A stretch of DNA of 64,000 bases from Bryocella elongata. GTDB taxonomy: Bacteria; Acidobacteriota; Terriglobia; Terriglobales; Acidobacteriaceae. Below the pieces are notes generated by a model. The model was not told the origin of the DNA and did no database searches. It worked only from the letters and a program-made list of their open reading frames with translations. Location: contig NZ_FNVA01000002.1 in the NCBI RefSeq assembly GCF_900108185.1, positions 124,001 through 188,000 on the forward strand, in the 5' to 3' direction. The position numbers and the translations under genes were made by a program. Below are positions 35,807-43,776 of the stretch, piece after piece. Positions within the stretch are counted from its first letter, which is position 1; each line of letters begins with the position of its first letter.

Positions 35807-36781
35807 CTACGGAGGTGTTGTCGTCCCGGTACTTCCGGTCGCTCCAGTGGAGCCGGTCGTGCCCGTGGTCCCGGTTGCGCCCGTGCTGGTGCTGCCGAAG
35901 CTGTCCGTGGAGTTCGACTTCCCGTTCAGCCCCTGGCCGAAGCTCGACGCATCGGTTGAGGTGACGCCTGACGAGCTTCCGCTCGTGCTAGACGCCGTTC
36001 CCGCCGGACCGCCGCCGCCGAGCAGGTTCACGTTCGTCTTCAGCAGCTCGATTCGCGGGTCGTACCAGAACTCCCACGTCTCGTAGGTGGTCTGCTTGTT
36101 CGGCGTCAGGATAGAGTTGCCGCTGCGTGCCGGGCCGACCCCATAGATGACGCCGCCTGAACCGTCGCCGAATCCCGAACTCCCCGTCGAGCCCGTGCTC
36201 CCGGTTGCGCCACTCGCACCCGTGGCACCCGTCGTAGGCGAACCCACCGTCGCTCCCGTGAAGCCGCTGCTCAGAGCCGTGCCCGAGCTGACCGTTGTGG
36301 TCGAGCCGCCAATCGTCGAACCGATTCCCGACGACAGTCCCGCAGCCGAACCCAGGCCGCTGCTCAGGCCCTGAAGCTCCTGCCCGAAGAAACCCTTGAT
36401 CGTGGTCTGCGGCGTGTGGATGAGACGCCAGTCGCTCTTCCCGGTCAGGGGATCGACGTACCTCTGGCGCAGGAAGCGCACCGTGGTGGACTTCTCCAAG
36501 GCATCCATCGAGCCCGGATAGCTCTTGCACTTGCAGGTGCGCTGATACAGCTGGATGGCCCGCACATACTGCTCCGCGCGGGCTTCGCTGGCCAGTTCCT
36601 TCTGACGCTGGAGATCCCGCGCGATCACCGGCGCCGCAGCAGCCAGCGCGACGAGAATCAGCGCCGCCATCACGACGACGGCCAGCAGCATGTATCCCGC
36701 TTCCGCGGCTCTCGAGGCCCGTCGGCGGCGCTGCAGCACGGTTTGGGGCCTGGACTTCATGAAGTGGCAGGAACCGTTCAT
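35807..36781 (-). CDS. Type II secretion / type IV pilin-like protein with Gly/Thr/Ser-rich tail
   Basis: A 324-aa protein, last of the pilMNOP-like gene run. A basic leader (KSRPQTVLQRRRRASRAAEAG) precedes a hydrophobic helix beginning YMLLAVVVMAALILVALAAAAPV, the layout of a prepilin; cleavage after the Gly is expected, but position +5 is Ala where nearly all pilins have Glu. A globular part carries DPLTGKSDWRLI, common in acidobacterial pseudopilins, and a CKCKSYP cysteine pair. From about residue 140 the protein is low complexity with runs such as TGATGASGATGSTGS, then TPYETWEFWYDPRIELL-like sequence and a further repeat tail ending in TGTTTPP. Start codon directly abuts the preceding stop (TAG/ATG). 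Function: probable minor pseudopilin of the assembly machine encoded around it. Confidence 0.68.
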   Translation of the reverse strand: MNGSCHFMKSRPQTVLQRRRRASRAAEAGYMLLAVVVMAALILVALAAAAPVIARDLQRQKELASEARAEQYVRAIQLYQRTCKCKSYPGSMDALEKSTTVRFLRQRYVDPLTGKSDWRLIHTPQTTIKGFFGQELQGLSSGLGSAAGLSSGIGSTIGGSTTTVSSGTALSSGFTGATVGSPTTGATGASGATGSTGSTGSSGFGDGSGGVIYGVGPARSGNSILTPNKQTTYETWEFWYDPRIELLKTNVNLLGGGGPAGTASSTSGSSSGVTSTDASSFGQGLNGKSNSTDSFGSTSTGATGTTGTTGSTGATGSTGTTTPP

Positions 36782-37474
36782 CTACTGCGTAGACATCGGC
36801 AGCGTCTGGGTAAAGTGGTTCGTCAGGTCTTCCATCTGCACGCTGTTGGCATTGATCGTGACGACCTTGTAGCGGCGCGCCACGATGTCTCCCTGCGAAG
36901 CGAGGTAGACGTCCTCACCCGAGAGGATGAACGCCTGCCGCACACCTTGACGCGTTGCCGTGCCGAAGAACTTCAACGGCATCGGCGGGCAGTTGGGCGG
37001 GCAGGGAACCGGTGGCGGCGGTGGCGTATAGGGCACTGTAGCCACTGGCCCCTTGCGCACCCCCGGCACGTTCGTCGGAATCGCCACGGGCGGCGTGTAG
37101 ATCAGCGAGAAGATGTTTCGTCCCGTCCCCGCGTAAACGAGGCTTTCGGTGCGCAGCATCGCACTCTGGTTCAATGTCGGGTCGAGGCTCGACGAGGTGC
37201 TTGCGACGCGCTTCGCGGGAACGCCCGGCACGGCGCCCAGGCCCCTGTTTCCCGTCGAGGCTGCCGCCGCGACAGGCCCTTCGCTGCTGTTGTTCAGCAT
37301 GTCCCGCGTCGCGGACGTGTTGCTCGAGCTTGGTGTGGCCACGATAGCGGGCGTGGTGGGTCCATCGGATTCGATGAACTCCGTGTAGATGAAGCGAACC
37401 AGCAGGATCGACGCGAGCGTCAGCAGCACACCGGCGGCGATGGTCTTATTGCGGTTCTGCGTGCCGGCGTTCAC
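36782..37474 (-). CDS. PilP/GspC-like inner-membrane protein
   Basis: A 230-aa single-pass protein: short cytoplasmic tail, membrane helix IAAGVLLTLASILLVRFIY (about residues 11-30), a Ser/Thr/Pro-rich periplasmic linker, and a C-terminal beta domain with LKFFGTATRQGVRQAFILSGEDVYLASQGDIVARRYKVVTI. The last segment is the homology-region fold shared by PilP and GspC, which connects inner-membrane components to the secretin. The linker has a PPPPPVPCPPNCPP stretch with a cysteine pair. It overlaps the pilO-like gene upstream by four bases and its stop abuts the pseudopilin start, so it belongs to the same operon. Identification rests on topology, the C-terminal domain and position. Confidence 0.7.
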   Translation of the reverse strand: MNAGTQNRNKTIAAGVLLTLASILLVRFIYTEFIESDGPTTPAIVATPSSSNTSATRDMLNNSSEGPVAAAASTGNRGLGAVPGVPAKRVASTSSSLDPTLNQSAMLRTESLVYAGTGRNIFSLIYTPPVAIPTNVPGVRKGPVATVPYTPPPPPVPCPPNCPPMPLKFFGTATRQGVRQAFILSGEDVYLASQGDIVARRYKVVTINANSVQMEDLTNHFTQTLPMSTQ

Positions 37475-38157
37475 TGTGCGCCTCCGGTGCCGGACGTGGC
37501 GTTGGCGCTGGCGTTCTTGTCAGAGGCTTCAGCCTCGCCCACCGCGGGCGAGCGGAGGTACGTGGTCATGCGAATGCGAAGATTCACCAGGCCAGTCTGC
37601 TGGCCCGTCAGGTTGATGCCGTTGATGACGAAGAAGCTCCTGTCGCGCTCGATCGCATTGATGAACTCGACCACCGGCCGGTAGTCGCCGGCGATCGACG
37701 CATCGATGCGCACCTGCGTCAACGCATGCGGCCCGACCAGCACCGGGTCATACGCATACTGCGCGCGCGTGAGCCGGACTCCATTGGTGGCCAGTTTACC
37801 CAGCTCCGCCGCTACCTGTGACGTCGCGTACGGTAGCCGCTTCGCATAGAACTTGTCGGCCTGTTCGGTTGAATCCGCGAGCTTTGCATCGAGCCCACGG
37901 AGAGGTTTGGCCGCGATCTCTGCTGCGTGCAGCTGGTTTTGTTGGGCTACCAGCGCGTTCTCGTCGTTCGCGTTCAACCCCTGCCATACGAAGACCAGGT
38001 GTACGACCAGGTAAAGCACCAGCACGCCCAGCGCGGCGACTCCCGCAAGGTGCAGATTCAGCTCCGTCAGCAAGGCGCGGGCACGTTCGGTCAGCCGAGG
38101 CACGTGCCGCGTCACCGACGAGCTGTTGGGTGGAGGAACGATGACGGTTGTGCTCAC
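37471..38157 (-). CDS. PilO-like type IV pilus inner-membrane protein
   Basis: A 228-aa bitopic protein with one membrane helix near residues 38-60 (LAGVAALGVLVLYLVVHLVFVW), a coiled-coil stretch (QNQLHAAEIAAKPLRGLDAKLADSTEQADKFY), and a periplasmic ferredoxin-like domain with DYRPVVEFINAIERDRSFFVINGINL, typical of PilO. PilO pairs with PilN to form the alignment subcomplex between the cytoplasmic PilM ring and the secretin. Start GTG at 38157 overlaps the pilN-like stop (GTGA), and the next gene overlaps in turn. The N-terminal 35 residues are polar and Pro/Ser-rich. Confidence 0.8.
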   Translation of the reverse strand: MSTTVIVPPPNSSSVTRHVPRLTERARALLTELNLHLAGVAALGVLVLYLVVHLVFVWQGLNANDENALVAQQNQLHAAEIAAKPLRGLDAKLADSTEQADKFYAKRLPYATSQVAAELGKLATNGVRLTRAQYAYDPVLVGPHALTQVRIDASIAGDYRPVVEFINAIERDRSFFVINGINLTGQQTGLVNLRIRMTTYLRSPAVGEAEASDKNASANATSGTGGAQ

Positions 38158-38930
38158 CGTGCACCTCCCTGCGGCTGTCCGGGACGGGGCCGGTTATACG
38201 GAGAGCCCGGTGCCCCGAGGGGCGGCAAAGTCACGCCATGATTGCGGACATGAGGCGTCGCGATCGGCGTCCCGCTGGTCCTCTTCGGCTCGCTCGCCAC
38301 ATCGCTCACAGGCTTCGCCTTGGGAAACGCCTGGCCTTCGGGGAGCGGGTTGTAGTCGGCGAGAATCTCAAACTCCACGCCCGCAGGACCGGCAGCCGCC
38401 TGCTGCTGCGGCGTGCCCTGCTTGCTCTGCTGGCTCTCGCTGTTCAGACGAGGCCGCAGGAACCGCTCCGAGCGTTCCAGGTTGCGCACCAGGTCGACGG
38501 CTTTGCCGCGATCGCCCGCAACCCGCAGCCGGATCACCACGCTGCCATCGGGATTCACCTGCGGCTCAATCGAGGTGACCTGCACGCCCGTGGGAAGCAC
38601 GCGCTCCAGATCCATCATCACGGCCGTCCAGCTGAAGCTCTTGCGCAGGAAGAGTGCGTTGAGGAAGTGAGCGCGGTCCAGCACCGCAGCATTGTCCGGC
38701 TGATGCATGCGGCGCTCATTGCCCAGCTTCTCGTTCTCGAAGACCAGGGTGCGCTGCTTCAGCTGCGCCATCTTCGCCTTCTGCACATCCAGCTGCTGTT
38801 GCATCATGTGGCTCGCCACCGCGATGCCCACGCCCGCCAGAACCAGCGCGCCCATCAGGATGCGCAGCCGCATCAGGTAAGGCCGCAGCTCCACAAAAGG
38901 GCGCGTCGCCAGATTGACCGAAATCCGCAT
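38154..38930 (-). CDS. PilN-like type IV pilus inner-membrane protein
   Basis: A 258-aa bitopic protein. The N-terminal RISVNLATRPF matches the PilN motif that binds PilM in the cytoplasm. A membrane helix (ILMGALVLAGVGIAVASHMM) is followed by a coiled coil and a small alpha/beta domain (MMDLERVLPTGVQVTSIEPQVNPDGSVVIRLRVAG). The last 60 residues are a long Pro/Gly-rich tail absent from standard PilN. The ATG at 38930 overlaps the pilM-like stop codon by one base (TGATG), and is preferred over an upstream in-frame start at 38966 that lies inside pilM. Confidence 0.8.
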   Translation of the reverse strand: MRISVNLATRPFVELRPYLMRLRILMGALVLAGVGIAVASHMMQQQLDVQKAKMAQLKQRTLVFENEKLGNERRMHQPDNAAVLDRAHFLNALFLRKSFSWTAVMMDLERVLPTGVQVTSIEPQVNPDGSVVIRLRVAGDRGKAVDLVRNLERSERFLRPRLNSESQQSKQGTPQQQAAAGPAGVEFEILADYNPLPEGQAFPKAKPVSDVASEPKRTSGTPIATPHVRNHGVTLPPLGAPGSPYNRPRPGQPQGGAR

Positions 38931-39994
38931 CAGCCCTTCAGCGCCCCCACCACGCCTGCGATCCATCCTCGCATCACGCCACCGGTCGCAGCATCTGCGG
39001 CGAGCGCGTCAGTGCCCACTACCTCGCGCACCTTCAAACCTTCTGCTTCGGCGATGCCTTGCTCATTCAAGATATGACGCAGCCGGTCTGCACCCAGCGG
39101 CCCAGCGCTCCAGATGATCTCGGGCGCGGCCGCGAGCGTGTCTTCGTAATAAGCCGCACCCTTGCTCACAGCCTGCGCAATCTCCTCGCCCACTTCAGTC
39201 GGAGCCAGCGGAGTTGCCAGAGCCATGGCTGGCGTCACGTTCTGCGCCTCGCCCATACCCAAAAGTGACTCTTCGCGACCCGAATCTTCATTCGCGGGAT
39301 CCACGATCAGCGCTGGAATGTCGGGCAGGTCGGACGGCGCAAGATCGATACCGAGGTGCAGCAGCAGAATGCCCTCGCGCACGATCGCCGTCGTCACTCC
39401 GAGCGGGTTCGCGTTCACCAGCAGCACCGGCGACGATGAGTCCACCGCGGCAATCGCCGCCAGCGTGGACGGCAGCACCGCCCCAGGCTCAAATCCTGCC
39501 TCGCGAGCCACTGTCTCGTACTCGCTCAATACATCGCGGGGAATGGCCACTGCCAGCACACGCACGCCAGCCTTGCCGGAGCTCATCACCTGATAGCTGA
39601 TCATGGCCTCGTCGGCGTCGAACGGCACCAGCTTCTTCAGCCGGAAGCGCACCAGCGGCAGAGCCTCGGTGATCTTGCTGGGCAGGGAATCGAAGTCCAG
39701 CAGCAGCACACGCACCGCACCGTCGGGAATCACAACCGTCAGCTCCGACCCACGCGTGTTGGGCTTGCCACCCACCGACTCCAGCGCCCGCCGCAACGCT
39801 GCGGTCACGGCTATACGGTCGACGATGTTGCCGGGTTTCAGGCTCGGTGCAACCGCGCCTTCGGCCAGGTCCACCTTGGCGACCGCAGCAATCGGAGCGG
39901 CAGCCTGGGGCGACCGGGCAGCGACGACGCCGCGCGGGGTGATCTCACACGCCAGCCGCGGCCGCGTACCTGATGCTTTCGGCAAAAAATCCAT
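38930..39994 (-). CDS. PilM-like actin-fold protein
   Basis: A cytoplasmic protein of 354 aa with the actin-like fold used by PilM to assemble on PilN tails. Matching stretches are ELTVVIPDGAVRVLLLDFDSLP, ITEALPLVRFRLKKLVPFDADEA (the PilM/ComA dimer region), VLAVAIPRDVLSEYETVAREAGFEPGAVLPSTLAA, and SPVLLVNANPLGVTTAIV. It heads the gene run pilM-pilN-pilO-pilP-pseudopilin. ATG 39994 (MDFLPKASG) is used; a TTG two codons upstream is possible and no clear ribosome-binding site is visible. A 10-bp hairpin at 40089-40118 lies in its leader. Confidence 0.78.
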   Translation of the reverse strand: MDFLPKASGTRPRLACEITPRGVVAARSPQAAAPIAAVAKVDLAEGAVAPSLKPGNIVDRIAVTAALRRALESVGGKPNTRGSELTVVIPDGAVRVLLLDFDSLPSKITEALPLVRFRLKKLVPFDADEAMISYQVMSSGKAGVRVLAVAIPRDVLSEYETVAREAGFEPGAVLPSTLAAIAAVDSSSPVLLVNANPLGVTTAIVREGILLLHLGIDLAPSDLPDIPALIVDPANEDSGREESLLGMGEAQNVTPAMALATPLAPTEVGEEIAQAVSKGAAYYEDTLAAAPEIIWSAGPLGADRLRHILNEQGIAEAEGLKVREVVGTDALAADAATGGVMRGWIAGVVGALKG

Positions 39995-40000
39995 GCGCAA

Positions 40001-40431
40001 GAAAATGCTCTATCTAGAGTACCGTGCAGCAGTACCGTGGCGGGTGGCTGTTTCCAGACTCTTGATCCTTGGACGGTCCAAAACAGCCTTCGGTTATGAC
40101 GCAAGCCCCATAACCGAAAGGATGTCCCGCAGGCTGCGCTCCCCCTAGGAAAGCCTCCTGAGTCCGTCATTCCGAGCGCAGCGAGGAACCCCTGTATTTC
40201 GCCAGTGGTTGCGAAAACGCAGCTCTCCCGTAGGCCAACCATCTGTAAATCGCTGACGGTTAGGTGTCTGGCGCGGCAACGATCGGAAGGGCCCGGTTTC
40301 AACCGGGCCGAAAAGGCCCAATCCAGAACGAGTCTTTAGCCGCTAAGGTACCTGTTCGCACCCTGAGTGGTGCGAATGATGGCAACATCCAAGAGGAGGC
40401 CCGGTACGCAGCGCTTGAAGAGGGAAGGGAA
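40001..40431. other. 431-base intergenic region with three hairpins, between pilM (-) and hicB (+)
   Basis: No convincing gene was seen. Elements found: a perfect 10-bp hairpin TTCGGTTATG / CATAACCGAA (40089-40118); a copy of the interspersed repeat (40164-40200); a 9-bp palindrome GGCCCGGTT-TC-AACCGGGCC (40290-40309); and an 8-bp hairpin TTCGCACC-CTGAGT-GGTGCGAA (40355-40376). The frame of hicB stays open back to 40264, but the extra residues resemble no known domain. It should also hold the promoters for both divergent units. Confidence 0.6.
40164..40200. repeat. Interspersed repeat CCGTCATTCCGAGCG...CCCCTGTATT, copy 2
   Basis: Contiguous 37-base copy matching both blocks of the element at 33851-33932. 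It is intergenic, as copy 1 is. Confidence 0.7.
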
Positions 40432-40755
40432 ATGAACAAGGACCATTACACCTATCGCGTCACCTGGTCGCCGGAAGACAAGGAGTACATCGGCCTCTGC
40501 GCCGAGTTTCCATCGCTCTCGTGGCTGGCCTCAACCTCGCAGAAGGCGCTCGCCGGTATCCAGAACGTCGTCGCGGAGGCGGTGAACGACATGGAAGCCA
40601 ACGGAGAGCCTGTGCCCGTAGCGTTTGCCGATCGGCACTACAGTGGAGAGTTCCGCGTGCGCATCCCACCCCACGTCCACCGTGCTCTGGCGGTCGAATC
40701 TGCAGAGCAGGGCATCAGCCTCAACCGGCTGGCGAGCGCGAAGCTGGCAGGCTGA
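40432..40755 (+). CDS. HicB-like antitoxin family protein (orphan)
   Basis: A 107-aa protein with the HicB architecture: an N-terminal degenerate RNase-H-like domain (TYRVTWSPEDKEYIGLCAEFPSLSWLA, then QKALAGIQNVVAEAVNDM) and a C-terminal ribbon-helix-helix DNA-binding segment (FRVRIPPHVHRALAVESAEQGISLNRLASAKLA). HicB proteins neutralise HicA mRNA interferases and repress their own promoters. No HicA-like gene (a ~60-80 aa double-stranded-RNA-binding-fold protein with the GSHH-type motif) is visible upstream or downstream, so it is an orphan here. ATG 40432 follows GAAGGGAA. It is convergent with the pilus ATPase gene, with only three bases between the stop codons. Confidence 0.82.
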   Translation: MNKDHYTYRVTWSPEDKEYIGLCAEFPSLSWLASTSQKALAGIQNVVAEAVNDMEANGEPVPVAFADRHYSGEFRVRIPPHVHRALAVESAEQGISLNRLASAKLAG

Positions 40756-40758
40756 TCC

Positions 40759-42393
40759 CTACCGTCCCGTCTCGATAAACGTAACCTTGTTGATCTCTCG
40801 CAGCGTAGTGATCCCCGCTCGCACCCGCTCCAGCGCCGAATCCCGCAGGAAGTGCATGCCCTTCTGCTTGGCTTTCTTGCGGATCTCCGAGCCCGGCTTC
40901 TTCTCCAGCAGCATCTCGCGGATCTCGTCGTCCAGCTCCAGCAGCTCGTGGATCGCCGAACGTCCGCGATAGCCTGTCCCGCCGCACTCGATGCAGCCTG
41001 TGCCTTCGCGGAAGCTCACGCCGCGCCACTCCTCGGGAATCAGACCGTTCTCCACCAGCTCCGCGTCGCTGTAGTGCACATCGCGCACGCAGAACTCGCA
41101 CACCTGCCGGACCAGCCGCTGGGCCAGAATGCAGTTCAGCGCCGAGACAAAGTTGTAGGGCTCCACGCCCATGTTCAGGAAGCGGCCCAGCACGTCGACC
41201 ACGTTGTTCGCGTGGACGGTGGTAAACACCAGGTGCCCCGTCAGCGCCGAGTTGATCGCAATCTGCGCTGTCTCCGCGTCGCGGATCTCACCGACCAGGA
41301 TCTTGTCCGGGTCATGGCGCAGAATCGACCGCAGGCCGCGTGCGAACGTCAGGCCCTTCTTCTCGTTCACCGGAATCTGCGTGATACCGCGGATCTGGTA
41401 CTCGACCGGGTCCTCGATGGTGATGATCTTGTCTTCTTCGCTCTTGATCTCGTTGAGCGCGGCGTACAACGTGGTCGTCTTGCCCGAACCCGTCGGCCCG
41501 GTCACCAGCACCATCCCGTACGGCTCCTTGATGTACCGGCGGAACCGCCGCAGATCCTCTTCGCCGAAGCCCACGACGTCCAGTGAAAGGTTCTTGAACT
41601 TCTCAGACATCGACTCCTTGTCGAGCACGCGGAGTACGGCATTCTCGCCATGCACCGTCGGCATGATCGACACACGGAAGTCGATGAGCCGGCCCTTGTA
41701 GCGCACGCGGAAGCGGCCGTCCTGCGGTACGCGCCGCTCGGCGATATCCAGCTCGCTCATGACCTTGATGCGGCTCAGGATCGTCTGGTGATGCTCGCGC
41801 GCGATGGGCGCCATGGCCTGCTGCAGCACACCGTCGATGCGGTACTTCACCAGCAGCGAGTCGTCGAAGGTCTCGAGATGAATATCCGACGCCCGCCGTT
41901 CCAGCGCGGTAAAGATCGTCGTGTCCACCAGGCGAATGATCGGCGAGATGTCATCGTCCGCCGTCAGCTTCTCGATCGAGATGTTCTCGTCCGGATTGTC
42001 CTCGCTGGTCAGCACGTCGAAGGCTAGGCCTTCGCTGGCTTCATCCAGCACCCGCTGGCTCTGCTCCGTCTTCTTCAGCAGGTCGGTGATCTGCGACAGC
42101 GTCGCGACCCGCGTGACAATGCGCGTTCCCAGCAGCCCGCTGATCTCGTCGATCACCATCAGCTTCGATGGGTCGGCAACGGCGATTGCCAGCTTGCCGT
42201 CCAGCTGTTCCAGCGGCACGAAGTTGTACCGGAACATGATATCCACCGGAACTCTCTTGAAGAGCTCGTGTTGGATTCGGAAGTTCTTCAGGTCCACGAA
42301 GTCCGCGTGATATCTGCGAGCGAGCATCTGGGCTCGCTCGAGCTCGGTCATCGCTTCGGGGCTGTACGGCTGCGCAACGGGGATAGTGGCCAT
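40759..42393 (-). CDS. Type IV pilus / type II secretion assembly ATPase (PilB/GspE family)
   Basis: A 544-aa hexameric ATPase that powers pilin or pseudopilin extension on the cytoplasmic face. N-terminal MshEN-like domain (residues about 1-150), then the N2 domain with ASDIHLE, VKYRIDGVL and RRVPQDGRFR, the Walker A GPTGSGKTTT, the Asp box and IITIEDPVEYQIRGITQ, Walker B with LVGEIRDAETAQIA, the His box LTGHLVFTTVHANN, and a four-cysteine zinc site (CEFC ... CIECGGTGYRGR). All catalytic elements are present. ATG 42393 begins MATIPVAQPYSP; a TTG at 42459 is open in frame. The partner membrane protein is at 43777-44967, on the same strand but separated by a plus-strand glycosyltransferase gene. 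Confidence 0.9.
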   Translation of the reverse strand: MATIPVAQPYSPEAMTELERAQMLARRYHADFVDLKNFRIQHELFKRVPVDIMFRYNFVPLEQLDGKLAIAVADPSKLMVIDEISGLLGTRIVTRVATLSQITDLLKKTEQSQRVLDEASEGLAFDVLTSEDNPDENISIEKLTADDDISPIIRLVDTTIFTALERRASDIHLETFDDSLLVKYRIDGVLQQAMAPIAREHHQTILSRIKVMSELDIAERRVPQDGRFRVRYKGRLIDFRVSIMPTVHGENAVLRVLDKESMSEKFKNLSLDVVGFGEEDLRRFRRYIKEPYGMVLVTGPTGSGKTTTLYAALNEIKSEEDKIITIEDPVEYQIRGITQIPVNEKKGLTFARGLRSILRHDPDKILVGEIRDAETAQIAINSALTGHLVFTTVHANNVVDVLGRFLNMGVEPYNFVSALNCILAQRLVRQVCEFCVRDVHYSDAELVENGLIPEEWRGVSFREGTGCIECGGTGYRGRSAIHELLELDDEIREMLLEKKPGSEIRKKAKQKGMHFLRDSALERVRAGITTLREINKVTFIETGR

Positions 42394-42548
42394 ATGTTGT
42401 CTGACGATTCCCAAAAGTAACTGTAGCGGAAATAAATCCTGAGGTGAGGTCAACCCCAAAGGACTAAAATCAGTCTTTATCCGATGAAACCCGATCCGGC
42501 GGGTTGACTCCTGGCCTTATTCAACCGCAGTCGGAGGATGGTCGAGCA

Positions 42549-43724
42549 ATGCGATTCCTTCATCTTATCGGGACAATGGATCCGGCGGCCGGTGGGCCGA
42601 CCGAGTCGGTTCGTTTGCTGTTGAGCGATGGCTATAGCGGCGAGGTCGTCAGTCTGGATGCCCCTGACGCTGCTTACCTGCGCTCCTATCCCTTTCCGGT
42701 GCACGCTCTGGGGCCAGTCTCGCACCGCTACGGATTCTCGCTGAAGCTCAATCGCTGGCTGCGGGAGAACGTTCACCGCTTCGACTGCGTCATCGTCAAC
42801 GGCCTTTGGGGCTATCCCGGACTCGCCGCGCTGGACGAGGTGCGCGGCAAGCTGCCGTACTTCGTCTTCGCTCACGGCATGCTCGATCCCTACTTCAAGC
42901 ACCGTTTCCCGCTCAAACATCTCAAGAAGTGGATCTACTGGCTGCTCGTCGAGTACCGTGTGCTCGTCGGCGCCGACTACGTGCTTTTTACCTCGGAGGC
43001 CGAGGCCAGGCTTGCGCGTGAAAGCTTCTGGCTGCACCGTTGGCGAGAGCTGATTGTGCCTTATGGCACCGGTAGTCCGCCCGACCGGACCCCCGCCATG
43101 CGCGAGGCGTTCCTCGACCGATGCCCTGAGGTCCGTGATCGCCGCTTCCTGCTCTTCTTCGGTCGATTGCATCCCAAGAAGGGCTGCGACTTGCTGATCG
43201 AGGCCTTCGCGAAGACCGCCGCGCTCGACCGCGAACTCGATCTCGTGATGGCCGGCCCCGATGAGGTCGGCTGGGCTTCGCAACTGCAGGAACTGGCTTC
43301 GCGCCTCGGCGTCGCAGACCGTATCCACTGGCCGGGCCTCCTGCGCGATGACGCCAAGTACGGTGCCCTCTATATGGCAAATGCGTTCGTGCTCCCCTCG
43401 CACCAGGAGAACTTTGGCATCGCGGTCGCCGAAGCTCTCGCCTGTGGCGTTCCCGCACTGCTCTCCGACAAAGTGAACATCGCCGCCGAAGTGCAGGCCG
43501 ATGGCGCCGGACTGATGCAGCCCGACACCCTGGAAGGCACAGAAGCGCTGCTGCGAGGGTGGCTCGAACTTTCGCCAAACCAGCGCAATGCCATGCGCAT
43601 ACAAGCGCTCCGCACGGCCGAAGTGCGTTACCGGATGGATCGCACTGCGGCCATGCTGGTGGAGAAGGTGCGCAAGGCTCAAAGGGGACATGCCGCGGGC
43701 AGACCGCGTTTTTCGCAGATCTAA
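42549..43724 (+). CDS. Glycosyltransferase family 4
   Basis: A GT-B retaining glycosyltransferase of 391 aa. The N-terminal Rossmann domain opens with FLHLIGTMDPAAGGPTESVR; the C-terminal donor-binding domain shows LLFFGRLHPKKGCDLLIEAF, DLVMAGPDE, and the family motif HQENFGIAVAEALACGVPALLS (the E-x7-E motif of GT4). It probably builds an exopolysaccharide or lipid-linked glycan; donor and acceptor are unknown. ATG 42549 follows GGAGGA. It is embedded between the PilB-like and PilC-like genes on the opposite strand, so it is probably an independent transcription unit. A 404-aa open frame on the other strand is a codon-bias shadow. Confidence 0.88.
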   Translation: MRFLHLIGTMDPAAGGPTESVRLLLSDGYSGEVVSLDAPDAAYLRSYPFPVHALGPVSHRYGFSLKLNRWLRENVHRFDCVIVNGLWGYPGLAALDEVRGKLPYFVFAHGMLDPYFKHRFPLKHLKKWIYWLLVEYRVLVGADYVLFTSEAEARLARESFWLHRWRELIVPYGTGSPPDRTPAMREAFLDRCPEVRDRRFLLFFGRLHPKKGCDLLIEAFAKTAALDRELDLVMAGPDEVGWASQLQELASRLGVADRIHWPGLLRDDAKYGALYMANAFVLPSHQENFGIAVAEALACGVPALLSDKVNIAAEVQADGAGLMQPDTLEGTEALLRGWLELSPNQRNAMRIQALRTAEVRYRMDRTAAMLVEKVRKAQRGHAAGRPRFSQI

Positions 43725-43776
43725 TTGCCCAACCCCGCGTCGTGCCGGTCCAAAGCGTACCCGCCGAGCATCGAGT

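Noticed and set aside
35827-36380. Tandem-repeat DNA that could suggest a CRISPR or satellite array
   Set aside because: The repeats are in the coding frame of the pseudopilin tail, irregular in length, and lack a fixed repeat-spacer structure.
42477-43691. 404-aa open frame on the minus strand opposite the GT4 gene
   Set aside because: It mirrors the glycosyltransferase gene, has no recognisable domain, and the plus-strand frame has clear GT4 motifs. Long antisense frames are expected at this GC content.
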